Assembly: GCF_000226115.1 (NCBI RefSeq)
Contig: NC_016459.1
Location: 1,907,501-1,971,500 of the forward strand
Direction of reading: 5' to 3'
Length of the DNA stretch: 64,000 nt
From: Thermothielavioides terrestris NRRL 8126
Lineage: Eukaryota > Ascomycota > Sordariomycetes > Sordariales > Chaetomiaceae
Of this stretch, positions 23,237 to 35,445 are shown piece after piece. Every line of letters begins with the position of its first letter. Within the stretch, counting starts at the first letter, position 1. A program made the position numbers and the translations under genes. The notes under the pieces are model-generated. The model saw nothing but the letters and a program-made list of their open reading frames with translations, was not told the origin of the DNA and searched no databases.

Positions 23237-24852
23237 AGTGCCTAGGAATAAAAAGAAAAAGATAGCGTCCTCGCTATTATTATAGAACTTAATATAGGAT
23301 AAGGGAGTATATAGAAAGGAAAGAAAACTAATCTATATTATACCTTATATAGGATTTCTATATCTATTATCCTAGTCTATAGCGAAGTCCTCTATTACAA
23401 TACGTTTATTCATTTATTCCACTTATTGAGATCGACTATACTATCACTAGTATAAAGGTCGTCTTTTCTAGCCTTAGATACTTTCGTTATCGCTCTACGT
23501 TTAGCGGAAGTAGATACTTTCTTAGGTTTTTTAAGAGGACGTATCAACGTCTCCTATACCTTGTTGTCAATAGTTACTTTACACTAGCGCTTAGTAGCAA
23601 TGACTTTAGCTGTTTTAGCTCCCAACGTTAAATAGATGCTTTTATTGCACTAGCTTTATAGTGTCTTAGCTAGCGTTGTCGGTGTAACTAGCGGTGTAGC
23701 TTTGGCGATAAGTGCCTTAGTAGGCGTTTTTTAAGTAGGCGGCTATATAGTCTTAGTAGAGTGTATAGTCGTTATAGTTGCAGTGTAGCTAACCTTAGGC
23801 GCTACCTCTTAGCGTTCAACAGTTTAGATAGCTATAGTAGCCTACTTCGCAACGTCTACTTTAGTAGCAGTTGTATCTATTGCAGTAGCTTAGGGCTCGA
23901 GGGCTAATAGGTAGCGCTTAATATCCTATATATACTACGCTAGTCCTATATAAACGTTGTCGTATACGTTTACTACTACTCAAATAGTGGTATTAATCTC
24001 TTTTCGGAGTACGTTGTCTATATAATAGAGTTCTATTATAGTCTTATTATAGGCTAGCTATATATCGCTAATCTTCCTAGTCTAATGAAGGTATATATTG
24101 TTTAGGTCGCCTTAGAAGGTAAGGCTATCTAGGTCTACGTTACTAGCTCTCCTATTTGTGTTTATAGCACTAAGGCGCTTTATAGATTCCGCTATAGTTT
24201 TTTCGACTTCTTTAATATAAGCTTAGTATTTTTAAGTAAATTATAGTAGATCTTTAGTAAACGCTTATATAGTCTTTATATTTGCTTAGAGGGCTTTGAT
24301 AGTAGTGTTGTTTACGATAATTATATAAGTAGCGCCGCTTACTATATCTATAGCTTTAGTGTTGTTATAATATATAAAGCTGAGCTCTACTAATATTGCA
24401 TTAATCGATAGGTTGCCCTCTCCCTTAGGCGATATATATTATAGGGTAAAGATCTTAATTATAGTTGGTATCTAGCTTATAGTTACTATCCTAGTCTCCT
24501 AGAACTCTTTAAAGGCCTTTTTAATTGTTTCTTTAATCTTATAGACGTATAAGTTGTAAGTAAAGCTAGTAGGTTTGTTACTAAAGTCTTTCTTTAGGAC
24601 TATACAATAGAATCTAGTGAACTACGTTGCAAGTTTAACTATATACTCCTTGTTATAACCGAAGTCTATATATATATAAGCAAATGCTTTACTTATAGTA
24701 GCGATATACTTATTTATAGCTTTTATAGAGCGACGAGAGTATCTATAGAATATATAAGTCTCTTATAATTCTAGAATACAATGTAGCTTAGTAGCTATAT
24801 CTTCTTCGTCGTTTATATATTTAGCTTCGTCGTCGTCTAAGGTAAAGAGATA

Positions 24853-26252
24853 GTTAAAAAGTAGATTGACACTTAGCCCACTCGACCCACTTACACGTCG
24901 TGTACGCGCCTTGGCCCCAACTACTCTCTTTCTTCCAACTACTACAACTTCGTCAATTGCAGGCCAAAATGCGAGCTTTCGAGCTAGAATTGTCGCCCAA
25001 TGTCCGCTCTATTCGAAGGAAGCGGAAGTTTTTATTAGATACTGAAAAGGCTGCTATTATTGTAGCTCGAAAGGCCAAGGTATCTCGCAAGGTCTTAGCC
25101 TCCAATTTCCAATGCAGTTTAACCACTATCTCCAACACTTGCAAACGCTTCGAAGAACGTAGAACCGTCGAAACGAAGCTACGTAGTAGCTAGCCGAAGA
25201 AGCTCAACAAGGCCTAGGTTCGATATATAGTCCAGATAGTTAAACGGAACCCTCGGATAAGCTAGGCAGCCCTATTAGGGGCCTGCCCTCGCTAGGTCGT
25301 CAAGAACACCTTACGCAAAGTCCTAGGCAAGCATTACCGTCGAAAATTCTATTCGATCAAGAGGATTGCCCTAAACGAAGAAACAGCTGCCCTTCGGCTA
25401 CGGTATATAAAAGAGTTGAAGAACAGGGTCCAAGATTTGATAGAGGTATAGCCAAGTGTATCTTAACCCTCCTAGTAGCTCTTATTGACGTGAAAATCAG
25501 GAGGCCTACTCCGACGAATCTTCTATTTAAACCGCCCTAGATACGCCTAATAGTTAGGTTTTTCGTACCCCTAAGCACAAGTACGATAAAGAGGTCATCA
25601 ATATCTAGGCTTACGTTAAGGCCAAGATTACAATGATGGTGTAGGGGATAATTTAGAAGGGGGGGAGGTCACCCTTAGTGGTGATAACCTAGGATAAGGA
25701 TTCTCTATACCAAGGATATATAGCCAATAGCTATATCTAAGCTCTAGAAGAAGGCCTACTTCCATTCTACCACCCTAGCACCTTTTTCCTCTAGGATAAT
25801 ATAAAAATCTATACTACGGCTAAGACGAAGGAGTGGTTGGAACGGCATAGCATCTAGGTCTAGGAGCACCCTCCTTATAGCCTAGATCTCAACCTAATCG
25901 AATATATATAGAAGAAAATGAAGGAAATCCTATATAGAGACTTCCCTAGCCTATATCTTCTAAAGGATATAGAGGCCAATAGGGCTAAGGTAGCTAATAC
26001 GTTGTAGGCTACGTAGGAGAGGGTGCCTTAGGAGCTAATCGACTAGCTAATCGATTCAATGCCTAGGCGCCTACAGGCTATACGCAAGGCCAAGGGCTAG
26101 TATACAAAGTATTAAAGCCCTGTCAAATAGCTTTAATTTAGTCTAGAAATGGCCTAGTTTAGCTAGGTATTTAGCTCGCAATTGAAGAATATAGTATAGT
26201 AGTAGCTATATTGGTAGAGTGCTAAGATAGGAGTGTAAATCTACTTTTTAAC
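24853..26252 (+). mobile_element. Tc1/mariner-type DNA transposon inserted in element B
   Basis: 1400 bp bounded by terminal inverted repeats (GTTAAAAAGTAGATTGACAC at the left; the right end is its reverse complement with one mismatch) and a TA duplication (24851-24852, 26253-26254). It holds one transposase gene. It interrupts the unknown second frame of element B. RIP is uneven: the left third keeps many CpA and TpG, the right two thirds do not. Confidence 0.92.
24969..26115 (+). pseudogene. Tc1/mariner transposase (degenerate)
   Basis: Start chosen at ATG 24969-24971; an in-frame codon at 24900 would add an unlikely N-terminus. The first 74 codons are open and include a helix-turn-helix region for DNA binding (VSRKVLASNFQCSLTTISN). 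Downstream the catalytic part is visible: LQDN near 25793-25804 (second Asp) and YSPDLNLIEYI near 25878-25910 (third acidic residue), about the spacing of the Tc1/mariner triad. It ends at TAA 26113-26115. Broken by several TAG/TAA and at least one frame change near 25460. The enzyme would cut and paste the element at TA. Confidence 0.83.
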
Positions 26253-27053
26253 TATGATTTTATCTTAATCGTTATCATTTACAATAGCTTCGTCTTTAGA
26301 TATAATGTATATAGCTTATTAAGCTTCTTTACATTGTATATAGGTAGATATAGCGTTGCTAATATTAAGATATTAGATTCTAGGTATACGTTGGAGAGGC
26401 TATTCTCCTTCTATATACTTATAAGTGAGGAGAGCGTCTAGGTATTCTTACGTTACATCACTGTCTAGCGCTTCTTCGTTGTTCTTAGCAACTTTATATT
26501 CGTTGTCAGAGACTATAATAGGGCTCAAGGTAGTAATTTACTATAGTTCCTTATATATAGTCTCTAAACTATTTTAGATTGCTTTAGCTATATTAGCTTT
26601 CTTAGTAGCTATTATTTCATTGTTATAGGCGGCTTTAGTAACGACGTTCTCAGTTGTAGCTTAGTAGGACATATACGCTTCTATAGCGCGTAAAAGAACA
26701 TTAGGTACGTTAGTAACCTTTTCTATACCTCTCGCTTATTTAGCAGCGAGTTAAACGCTCTCCCTCTTTTAGATACTAGCGGCGTAGCCTTTGATAGACG
26801 TCTTTCGTCCGTAAGGAGGTATCTTATATATAACGAAAGCTAGTTATATATCTCCTTTTATAATATTAATATAGTTGTCTTTAAGTATCTTATTGCTTAA
26901 TAACATTAATAAGTTAAAGGAATCGACTATATAGTTAGCTTTATCGTTGCTATAGATACTACAAAAATATATAGCGAATTATTTTACGTTATAAATGTAG
27001 TATAAGCATATACTAATAGACGGCTATTTATATAAACGTATATAGTTTAGCAT

Positions 27054-27690
27054 TGAAAACGTTTAACAATTAATTGTATAATAAATATAATAGATTGCAA
27101 TATAGAAGTGTTGTAGGAGATAGATGTACTAAGGGTAATATATAAAGAGAAAGAAAATTGCAATAGCTTATATTAAGCTGTTCTAAAAGTAAATAAAAAC
27201 AATAGTATAGCGATTATAGTCGATAAATAGTATTATTATCTAGTAGTAGCTAGTAAATAGAAAATTTTGCCTTTAAAGCTTGAAGCTCTATACCTTTATA
27301 GCAATAGAATAGCTTTCCTTAACTATTTATAGGTCAAGGTCAATAGCGAATCTATATATAGGAAAACTAAGATGAGCAAAGTACTTAATAAACTAAATGA
27401 TTGTAATTTTATAACTAAAAGCGGTAGTATCGTCTAAGTAAAAGGTAAAAAGAAGAGAAAAAGGAGATCTATAAGATAGAGGACAGTGCTTATACATCTA
27501 GTAGCAGTATAACGGTGATAGATATATTGAAGCGAATATATTTTATCAAAGAAAGTGTAAGTGAATAAAAAGAAGAGAGAGAAATAGGAAAGAAGGAAAG
27601 AGAAAATAAGTAATAGTATAGTTGTCATTGGTCGCTACTCTTCTTTTATAGTAGCTCGACAACAACTTGGTTCTAAGATTAAGGAATCTC
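27054..27690 (-). other. Spacer of element B between integrase and second frame
   Basis: A 0.6-kb AT-rich interval. The minus strand is pyrimidine-rich with a 64-codon open stretch (27434-27628) that looks low-complexity. It could hold a leader or splice acceptor for the second frame; nothing definite is seen. Confidence 0.35.
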
Positions 27691-27699
27691 TATTACTAC

Positions 27700-30600
27700 T
27701 TTCTACTCTTTAATAGCGATACCTTTATTACAATGTTCCTTCTCCTAGTTAATAGGATATACTCTCTTATATTCTTCGACAAGCTCTCTAGTATCGTTAA
27801 TAAGCTAAATATATACAATCTACTAGTCGTCTTTAGTAGTATATTCTTTCTATTATACTAGATACTTAACCTTAGGTCTCCTATTCTTCTAGGTAATATA
27901 CTGTTATACGATTTTCTTAACTTCTCAATACTCGTCTCTATCAACGATTATAGGGCTAGAGGGTTCTACGTTATAGCTAAAGGGGTCTTTCCCCTAATCT
28001 AGTTTCTATAACTAGGAAACTAAAACTATAGAATAGACTTTCCAACTAGCTAGGAAGTTAAGCTCGTAGACGTTCCTATCGATTTTATAGATAATATTAA
28101 ATGGTCCTACCTACTATAGTAACTACTTTCGTTTAAGCTTATCTAGAAGATAGTATCTATTATATAGTTGTAGGTAAACAGTATCTTCTACTTCGAACTC
28201 GGTAGGTATATATTTATTGTTATAATATATTTTTATAATAGCGTTTATATAATCGATCTATTCTACTACTTTCTTTTAATACTACTATCTAAGGATACTA
28301 ATAGCTTTGGTAGAGGCAACAATACCCTTTTTATAGTGAAGTATATCTAGGATAAAGCGTAGTTTAAAGCTGTATATCAACTCGTTTAACGATCTTCTAA
28401 TAGTGACTACAAATATATTGTTAAGGTTATACTACAACGTAGAGAGAAGAAGAGGCTATAGTGTTCTTAGTTTTTCTATAGCTTCTATATAGATAGCGAT
28501 TTCTATTATTTAGTTTATCCTTTCTAATTGACCATCTATCTAGAGATAATAGGCTATTGAGAAAAGGAGGCTAATGCCTAGGATATAAAAGATTTCTTTC
28601 TATAGGTCGGAGGTGAACTTAGTGTCTTAGTCGCTAATAATTTACGTTAGGAGTCTCTAATCTATATACGTTAGTACTTTAAAGATTATAACTACCTATT
28701 CCTCTACTAACATTTTATCGTTTCTAGCTATAAGAAGGTTTTTTTTACTAAACTTATAGATAATAGTATATATAGCGTTAAGGATTAGATACTTTTTTAT
28801 TAACTATAGTGTCCTTTTGGAGGGTATAGTAGGCAAATCGATAATAAAATCTATAGTAATAGTATAGAAAGGCTATAGCGATATCTAAATTAGCTAAAGG
28901 TCTCTAGGCTTTAGTTCTTTTAAGGTCTAGTTCTCTTTATATATAAGGTAGTGCCAAACGTATATATATACTATCTAGCTCTTTTAGTTAAAAGCGAATA
29001 CTAAGAGGTTTACTATTATATTGTCTATACTAAAGTAGTAAATGTTGTTATATATAATAGTAAAAATGTCTTTAATATAGCTACTAGGGATATAAAGCTT
29101 CCTCGTTCTTTTATAGTCGATATAGTAGAGGAGACTGTCCTTTAGTTTATAAGGTCTAAGCTATAGCTTTCGGTACTACTTTCTTTATAGCTCTCCTTCT
29201 TACTTTTCGTATTCTCTCTACTTAGTAATCTTCTTAGTTTATTCTTCTATATTATAGAGACTTCTAATAATCTTGTTATACCTATAGTCGTTAGGGTAAG
29301 CTACTATTAGCTTAGCTTTAAATTCGTCGCTAATAACTAGCTTGAAAGTACTAGTGTCTATAGCGTAGTATTCTTTAGTATCGATCTAAGTAGTAGACTA
29401 GATGTCCTTTAGTTTATTAGTAGCGTCTTAGGTTTCGTTAAAGGCGTCTTCCTCGAAGGTTGGTAGGCGGGACAAAGCGTCTAGTATAACGTTGAGCTTT
29501 CCTAGTATATAGAAAATATTAAGGTCGAACTAGGATAGCTAGTTTATAGCGTTAACGAGCTTTAGGTTAGCCTTTGTAAAGTCTATAGTAGCGAGAGATA
29601 TATATTTTACAATACCTCTAGTTGCTATATAGTCTATTAGGATGTTTATAGGGTATTAGTTTAACTATACTATCTTCTAGAGCTTCTTAACTACCTATAC
29701 GACAATAGCGACTTCTACTTCTATACTTCTATACTTCCTTTCTATATTAGAGGTTAGATAGGAAAGGAATATAATAGGCTAGATCTTATTGTTTAGGATA
29801 TCTTAGCTAGGAATACTAGTACTATCCTACTTACTATAGAGTTGAAAGACGATTGCTCTATACCCTTTGCTACTTATATTAAGCTTAATAAATAGCAGCT
29901 TATTAAGGCGGTAATAATATAGGAAGTACTATTTATATAAATACTCTTATAGTAGCCTAAAGGACTCTAGTTCCATTGATATAGACTTAAATTTAGTGTT
30001 TAAAGTAAATGCCTTCTTAGTGTTCTTCGACTTAGTGATAGGAAGGTCTTTGCTTACTCTCCTTTAAGCAAAGAGCTTAGTTTTATAGTCTTATAGAGGC
30101 TATACTTTCGCTATATACTATAGGATGTCTTTATATAGCTATCTAGCTATACTAAGGTACTGTTCTAAGGTCTTAAGGGTGTTAAGAACTTAAGTTTCTT
30201 AAATATAGTGATCCTATCGTTTATCTTAGCTACTTTTTCGCTATTGACTATATAGCTAAGAAGTCTTATTAATAGGTAGGCTATAAAGGATTTTTCTACT
30301 AAAATGTAAATGTATACTTTATCGAGGATATTAAGAACTATTTTAATATACTTAAGGTACTCTTCTATATTTTTACTAGCGATAATAATATCGTTGATAT
30401 AGGCGTATACAAAGTGCTTATACTTATAGAATAAGCGGTCTATAAAACGCTATATAAAAGCTAGTAAGTTTTTAAATTCTATTAATACAACGTTTGAATA
30501 TTCTAAACCTTTTAGATTAATAACTACTATATAGTTATAGTGTTCTTCTACGACTAGAAGCTAGAAGAAGAATCTAGAAGCGTTAAATATTATAAAGATT

Positions 30601-31990
30601 ATATTACCTATTATTATATTTATAATGTCGTCTTAGTTAAGCAACGAGTATATATTTAGTACTACTAACGTATTTAGAGGCTTGAGGTCTACTATAGCTT
30701 TGCCTTTTGTTTTTCTAATAACTGTGTAGTAGACTATAAAGACTAGGTAAGCGATAGAAGTTGGCTAGTCTATAAAGTCTATCTTTCCTTATATATATAG
30801 TTTATTATATTCTTTGTCGACGATCGCTTCGTTTTTAATACTTAGTAAGTAAATCTAAATAGGCTTAAGCTAATTCTACTATCTATTGATAAATAGAATT
30901 CTTATCTTCTAATTCTCTAGTATAGGAACAATGCTATAGTTATAGAAGACGTTATACTTGTCTAGCAGTACCTTTATCTCTTCTATATACCGTTTGTCCT
31001 TGCTATAGACGCTTACCCCTACTATTAACTTAATATATAGGATATCGTCTAGTTTCTCGATACTATAGAATAGCGTATAGAATTCTTACTTAGTAGGTAG
31101 CTTACACTTATCGTTTATTAGTATCTTCGTTATTAGTTCTTTACTATTAGGCTTCTATTATATAATCGTTATTATCTATATATATTTGTCGTCTATAATG
31201 TTATCCTAGGTCTACTATATAAGGTTCTATACTATTGCCTAGATATCCTCCTTTAGGTTGTGCTAGAGGAGGTATCTAATACACTATCCTTCGACAATGG
31301 TGATTAGGCGAGCAGTGTTGTTCTTTACAACAGCCTAGTATACGCTCTTTACATCTACGATAGCGTCTAATATACTTTCGACGTATAAAGCGAAGTAGAG
31401 CTTACGTTTTTAGCTACCTAGATTGTCGTTATCGGTGTCTATAGGCTTGAATATAGTCTCAATCAGGTGTTCTATTATAGGTGCAACCGTTATAGTGTTT
31501 ATAGCTTTTACCTTCTAGATTATCCTTCTCTATTCTATATATACTTTTACCTTTATATTGTAAATAGACTAAAAGTAATAGATAGATATATTAAGGTTAA
31601 TCTTTACTTTATTATAGAGTATAAAGTTAGTTCTAATCAATAGTTTTACTTCTAAACCTTCAATGACATTGGCTATTATAGTAAAATGACTTTCTATATT
31701 AGTATTGTAGACAATCCTTTAGATATAGAAGTTAAACTTAACTTACTTCTTAACTTTAGTATAGGCTTCAACGCCTTTGACAAAGTATAGTTTTATATTA
31801 ATCTAATGTAGGTTCTTAGCCTACTTAGAGATAAACTCTTTATTAACGAGGTTAGTATTGTTGCCTATATCGAAGTAAACCTCAGTATCTAGCTTATCTA
31901 GGTTTACGCTAATATTGATTATAAGGTATATAGCTTACTTGTCTAATGCTTTTAATAGCGGTATATATAGCTATACTTCTATAATCTGTC
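27700..31990 (-). pseudogene. Element B pol: protease, reverse transcriptase, RNase H, integrase, chromodomain (degenerate)
   Basis: Minus strand, right to left. Protease has VYFDIGNNTNLVNKEF at about 31830-31877. The reverse transcriptase catalytic box FVYAYINDIIIASKN lies at about 30370-30413, first Asp to Asn. RNase H is about 29500-30000. Integrase shows TIDFIIDLP (28844-28868), ISDQDTKFTSDLQ (about 28595-28640) and QIDGQLERINQIIEIAI (about 28505-28555), so all three acidic positions can be followed. The C-terminal chromodomain at about 27770-27930 contains KVKYLVQQKEYTTKDD, equivalent to YLVKWKGY. The plus-strand opening at 27667-27861 is its antisense shadow. Confidence 0.82.
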
Positions 31991-32229
31991 TTTTAGTTAG
32001 TATAAAGTTTACTACTTTATCTTTAAAGTCGTCTTCGTTGTTATTAAGGTTGTATTGACAGTCTATTTAAAGTTGTATAGGTTTATACTTATCTTTGTTA
32101 CCGTCGTTAGCTATATACTTAAAAAGCTTACGATATATTATAAAGACTTTGCTATAGGCGATATATTACTAAATTTATAAAAGCTATTATAGCAGTTTAT
32201 TCCAACTTAGTCTAGGTTAGCGAAAGGTA

Positions 32230-34060
32230 TAATACAAGTAGTAAGAACTGTTAGCTTCTTCGTCTTCTAATTCCTCGTCTTCAGCTTCTATATTATATTC
32301 GTTAATAAGAATATACCTAGTCTTCTCTAGTATTTTATAATAAAGGTTAGCGTCTTTATCGTCTTCTATTATTATAATCTCGCTATAGTATACGAAGGTA
32401 CTATCTTTGAACTACTTCTTATATCTATATATCTAAATCCGTTAGAGTCGTCGAGGTTGTCTTCCCTAATTGCCATTGTCGCCTCTTCTCTAACTATTGA
32501 ACGATCTAAGTTCTTCTCTATAATCGTTAAACAGTTAATATTCTCTTCTATATCTAGTTATATTATAAAAATTTCGGTTACCGAATAGTTGTATTTAGTT
32601 ACTATCTCTATACTAATTGTTTCTAGATCGCTAAGGTTTGTCTTTGCCTCTTTTCTAAGGATTATAATATTCTTTTCTACCTTTTCCTATCTAGAAGGCT
32701 CTATTGTCCTTCTAATTATTTCCTTATCCTTTATCGTTGTACTCTATATCTATGTTGTTAGCAATATAGCTATAGCTAATAATATAGCCTTTAGCAGTGT
32801 CTTAGTAGAGCTTATCTCTAATGATATATACTTTAGTATCGAGAATACTAAAGAACGTACTTATCTCTATAGTTATATCTAATTTAAAGTATAGCTAACG
32901 AAGTTCTAGATAAAGGCTATTATATAAGTATATTAGACGTTACTTCTTAATAGTATCTCCCTAAATATATATATATTTAAAGTATTCTATAGCGAATTTC
33001 CTAACTAGCTTGTCTTTATAGTTGTCCTTTATAGTATACTAGTTTTTATTCAACTATTTCTCTACTTTATATCTTTTAATATCGAACTCCTTTTTTAAAC
33101 GTTTAGTCTACGCTTTCGTAGATATAGTCAATGCTACCTTTTCTAAAATAGAGAGCTATTGCTTATACTATTATAGCGCTAATCTTTAAAGTAAGGTCTA
33201 TATCTCTATATATAAAGTCTCTTCTTTTACTAGGTAGTATCTAATAACTTGATTTATCTATTTAACCTAAAGGTTGACATCTCTATAGTATAGCTACTAC
33301 TTATTGTACTATAGGTCCTAGGGTTCCTTAGATTCGTTCTCTATATCTAGTTAAAAGAGACTAGTGTCCTAAATCTTCTATTTCAATGTAGGTGTAGATA
33401 GCTATAAAGATATAGTATTTTCGTCTTTGGTTTTAGGCTAATAGTCTTCTACGCCTATAGCTATATTCGCCCTTTTGATTATAACGTTTAGGTTCTCTAT
33501 CATTTTAGCTATTTAAGTAAGAAAGTCTTATATAGCGAAAGCAGCTTAGATATCTATAGCTCTAGTTGCTTGTCTAGCAGGTCTAGCTACTTATCTAGAA
33601 GGTCCCTCTTAGAGTAGCTACTATCTATATAATAGGCTTAGTATCTCTTAGAATAGTAATAAGATACTAGAATTGATTAAACTGTCTATATATTCCGTTC
33701 TAAGGTTCTAAATAACTATACCTAGTTTAGGAAGCTCGGATAGGTGCTAGGACAGCTAGCTTAGCGTCTATAGCGGTAGCTAGGGAACTTAGTCGAAAGT
33801 ACTAATTAGCTAAGCTATCGGAGATAATAAGTTTTCCTCTTCGAGTTGTTAGTTCTAAGGTAGTAGATTCTATAATCCTTTTAGTAGCCCTTAGTAGCGT
33901 TTACTAAGATTATAGCTATTAGCGATATAGGTTTTATATCCTTGTTAAAGAATAGTTGGTATATCCTAGGGCTCTAGTTGCTCCTAGAAGGTTAGGCTTA
34001 GTAGAGTTAATAGCTAGTTCTTAGTTAGATTTTATCTAGCCTTTACCGATATCTCTAGTA
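32230..34060 (-). pseudogene. Element B gag (degenerate)
   Basis: The minus-strand region between the 5' leader and protease has a helical capsid-like part (about 32900-33300; for example RKFAIEYFKYIYIQGD) followed by an Arg/Asn/Gln-rich basic stretch (about 32440-32640) and an acidic segment (EAEDEELEDEEA). I do not see a clean CCHC knuckle. The basic stretch may serve for RNA binding. The plus-strand opening at 32589-32882 is antisense to it. Confidence 0.6.
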
Positions 34061-34744
34061 GTATAGCTAGTCCTAGTTGCTAATCGTTGGTCCTTTAAGG
34101 CTTTAGGGTCTCTAGAGGTCTCTAACTTTCTAGTCCTAAGGTCTCTAGCGTTTCTTAGGTCGAGTCCTTAGCCTCTAAGGCAGTGTCTTCGATCCTAGGG
34201 TCTAGGATAAGGTTCTTATTAATAGCTACTCGGACTTTACACTTAATAGTTATAAAATAAGTGTATAGAATATAGTTGTTAAATATCTAAGAGGGAGAAT
34301 ACTCTAAGATATATAGTGTTTAAGTATACTATTAGGCGTAGACGTCTCCTTCTAATGTTTTTTCGAGTGATATTGTAGCTTCTAGGTATTAAAGTTCTTA
34401 GAGATTAATAGTAGTTATCTACTAGACGTTGTAGGTAACCTCGAAGTCTTTAATAAACTTAAATGTCTACTATACGTCCTTATAAACGTTAGCGTTTATA
34501 AAGCTTAAATCCGTCTAGCTTCTAACTTTTTATAAATACTTAGTACTAGAATAATAGTGTCTAGGTTATAAACTAGTTTATTATAAATTATATAATTCGA
34601 AGTTTACTCTTTTATAAAGGAGTATTATCTGTCTTAGATATTGCTCTATACAATTTACTAGGTATAACTTATAATGTTTTCTAAGCTAAACTTAGCTCCC
34701 CTTAATAGGAAGCGAAAAGGCTCGAATTATTAGTAGGCACTACT
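34061..34744 (-). other. 5' leader of element B
   Basis: The interval between gag and the 5' LTR. The border with the LTR reads, on the sense strand, AGTAGTGCCTAC. I find no 10-nt or longer complement to it inside the LTR, so self-priming is not supported. A complementary TAGGCACT lies instead next to the 3' LTR. Confidence 0.4.
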
Positions 34745-34991
34745 TGTTATATATAGATAGTCCTCAGTGACTATCTAGTGGTAAACGTATAAGGATAAGA
34801 AAGATCAATGCTTCTTAGCTTCGTTAGCTAATTAGACGGCTCTCCTAAACACTAGTATATATTACAAAAGTATATTGATATAGTCTACTATCTACGAAAT
34901 AGTTGTAAGCGAAGTTCCCTTTTAAAGGGAACGCTTATTACCTTTGATCGCAGTGCGGTTATAGGTACCTTTGTCACAGTTGCGTATAACA
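34745..34991 (-). repeat. Family-B 5' LTR
   Basis: 247 bp, intact, TGTTATATA...GTATAACA. It is the partner of the split LTR at 15178-15204 plus 23017-23236 and is followed by the ATTAG duplication. Confidence 0.9.
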
Positions 34992-35124
34992 ATTAGTAGT
35001 CTTATAATAGGGGAGCAAATAACTATACTTCTCTAAGTAGTCTACTATAATGAAGACTTAGTTGTAGCCTAACTTATTTTAGAGTATTGTATAGAAATCT
35101 ATAGTAATATACTACTAAAGTCTT
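34992..35124 (-). pseudogene. Gypsy A-I integrase fragment between element B and A-III
   Basis: Starts with ATTAG (right duplication of element B) and continues the A-I integrase sequence as in 48365-48500 of A-IV. It ends GTCTT (35120-35124), the presumed left duplication of A-III, whose LTR begins at 35125. The right-hand continuation of A-I lies outside the window. Confidence 0.75.
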
Positions 35125-35173
35125 TGTTATAGCAAAGTAAAACAAGCGCTAGATAATTTATAGCTAAATTGAT

Positions 35174-35423
35174 TGATATAGGGCAGGAGGAACAAGGGGG
35201 TTATGTGACCTATGTGTTTGTGTATGTAGATTAGATAAGGGTGCCCTACGCCCTACGTTGCAGACTTTGCAACGCTAGGCCCATTCGGGCAGGCGGTGTG
35301 TGCACATGTGTTCTGCCCTACAGACATATATTCCTTAGCGTACCACCGCCTAGATCTTCGATCTACTACTATTATAAATCTACATCTTGTTATTCTACGC
35401 ATCTACAGCACTTCTCTACATCA
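35174..35423 (+). repeat. Family-E 5' LTR with two hairpins
   Basis: 250 bp starting tgatataggg and ending tctctacatca. It includes an imperfect hairpin at 35251-35280 (CGTTGCA...TGCAACG core) followed at once by GCCCATTCGGGC (35278-35289), a tight stem-loop. Both persist in the other LTR copies, with transitions. Confidence 0.9.
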
Positions 35424-35445
35424 AGTGGTAGCTACGACTATAAGA
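35424..35445 (+). promoter_or_regulatory. Candidate tRNA primer-binding site of E1
   Basis: Two bases after the LTR the sequence reads TGGTAGCTACGAC. TGG pairs with the CCA end of a tRNA, as in ordinary tRNA-primed elements. No complement to it is found in the LTR, in contrast to families A and C. Which tRNA it would match is not known. Confidence 0.5.

Larger units (their letters stand above)
23410..27053 (-). pseudogene. Unknown second frame of element B downstream of integrase, split by a mariner element
   Basis: A minus-strand frame of about 750 codons once the mariner at 24853-26252 is removed. It begins around ATG 27051-27053 (start uncertain) and ends at TGA 23410-23412. Internal stops are almost only TAG/TAA, with a single TGA. 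The frame shifts by one across the mariner site. The protein is predicted to be largely helical, with a coiled-coil-like middle (for example LRKEINTTI, FTQKYQAYIKEVEKTIAESI) and a strongly basic tail (RPLKKPKKVSTSAKRRAITK) suggesting nucleic-acid binding. It lies between the chromodomain and the 3' LTR, in sense orientation, where most gypsy elements have little or an env-like gene; I see no clear signal peptide or fusion peptide. No family recognised. Confidence 0.5.
15178..34991 (-). mobile_element. Ty3/gypsy chromovirus, family B, full length with TSD ATTAG and nested elements
   Basis: Paired 247-bp LTRs with perfect terminal inverted repeats (TGTTATA...TATAACA) bound the element. The left LTR is split by A-II (15178-15204 and 23017-23236); the right is 34745-34991. 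ATTAG flanks it at 15173-15177 and 34992-34996. Genes run on the minus strand: gag, protease, reverse transcriptase, integrase and chromodomain from 34060 down to about 27750, then an extra frame of about 750 codons (23410-27053). With A-II and the mariner removed the element is about 10.6 kb, longer than a typical gypsy element because of the extra frame. It is inserted in the integrase gene of A-I. Confidence 0.88.

Noticed and set aside
24953..25144. Open frame of 63 codons, minus strand
   Set aside because: Exact antisense of the transposase helix-turn-helix region.
27434..27628. Open frame of 64 codons, minus strand, very hydrophobic
   Set aside because: Low-complexity pyrimidine-rich DNA in the spacer of element B; no family resemblance.
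27667..27861. Open frame of 64 codons, plus strand
   Set aside because: Antisense of the B chromodomain, which is clearly readable on the minus strand.
32589..32882. Open frame of 97 codons, plus strand
   Set aside because: Antisense of the B gag basic region.
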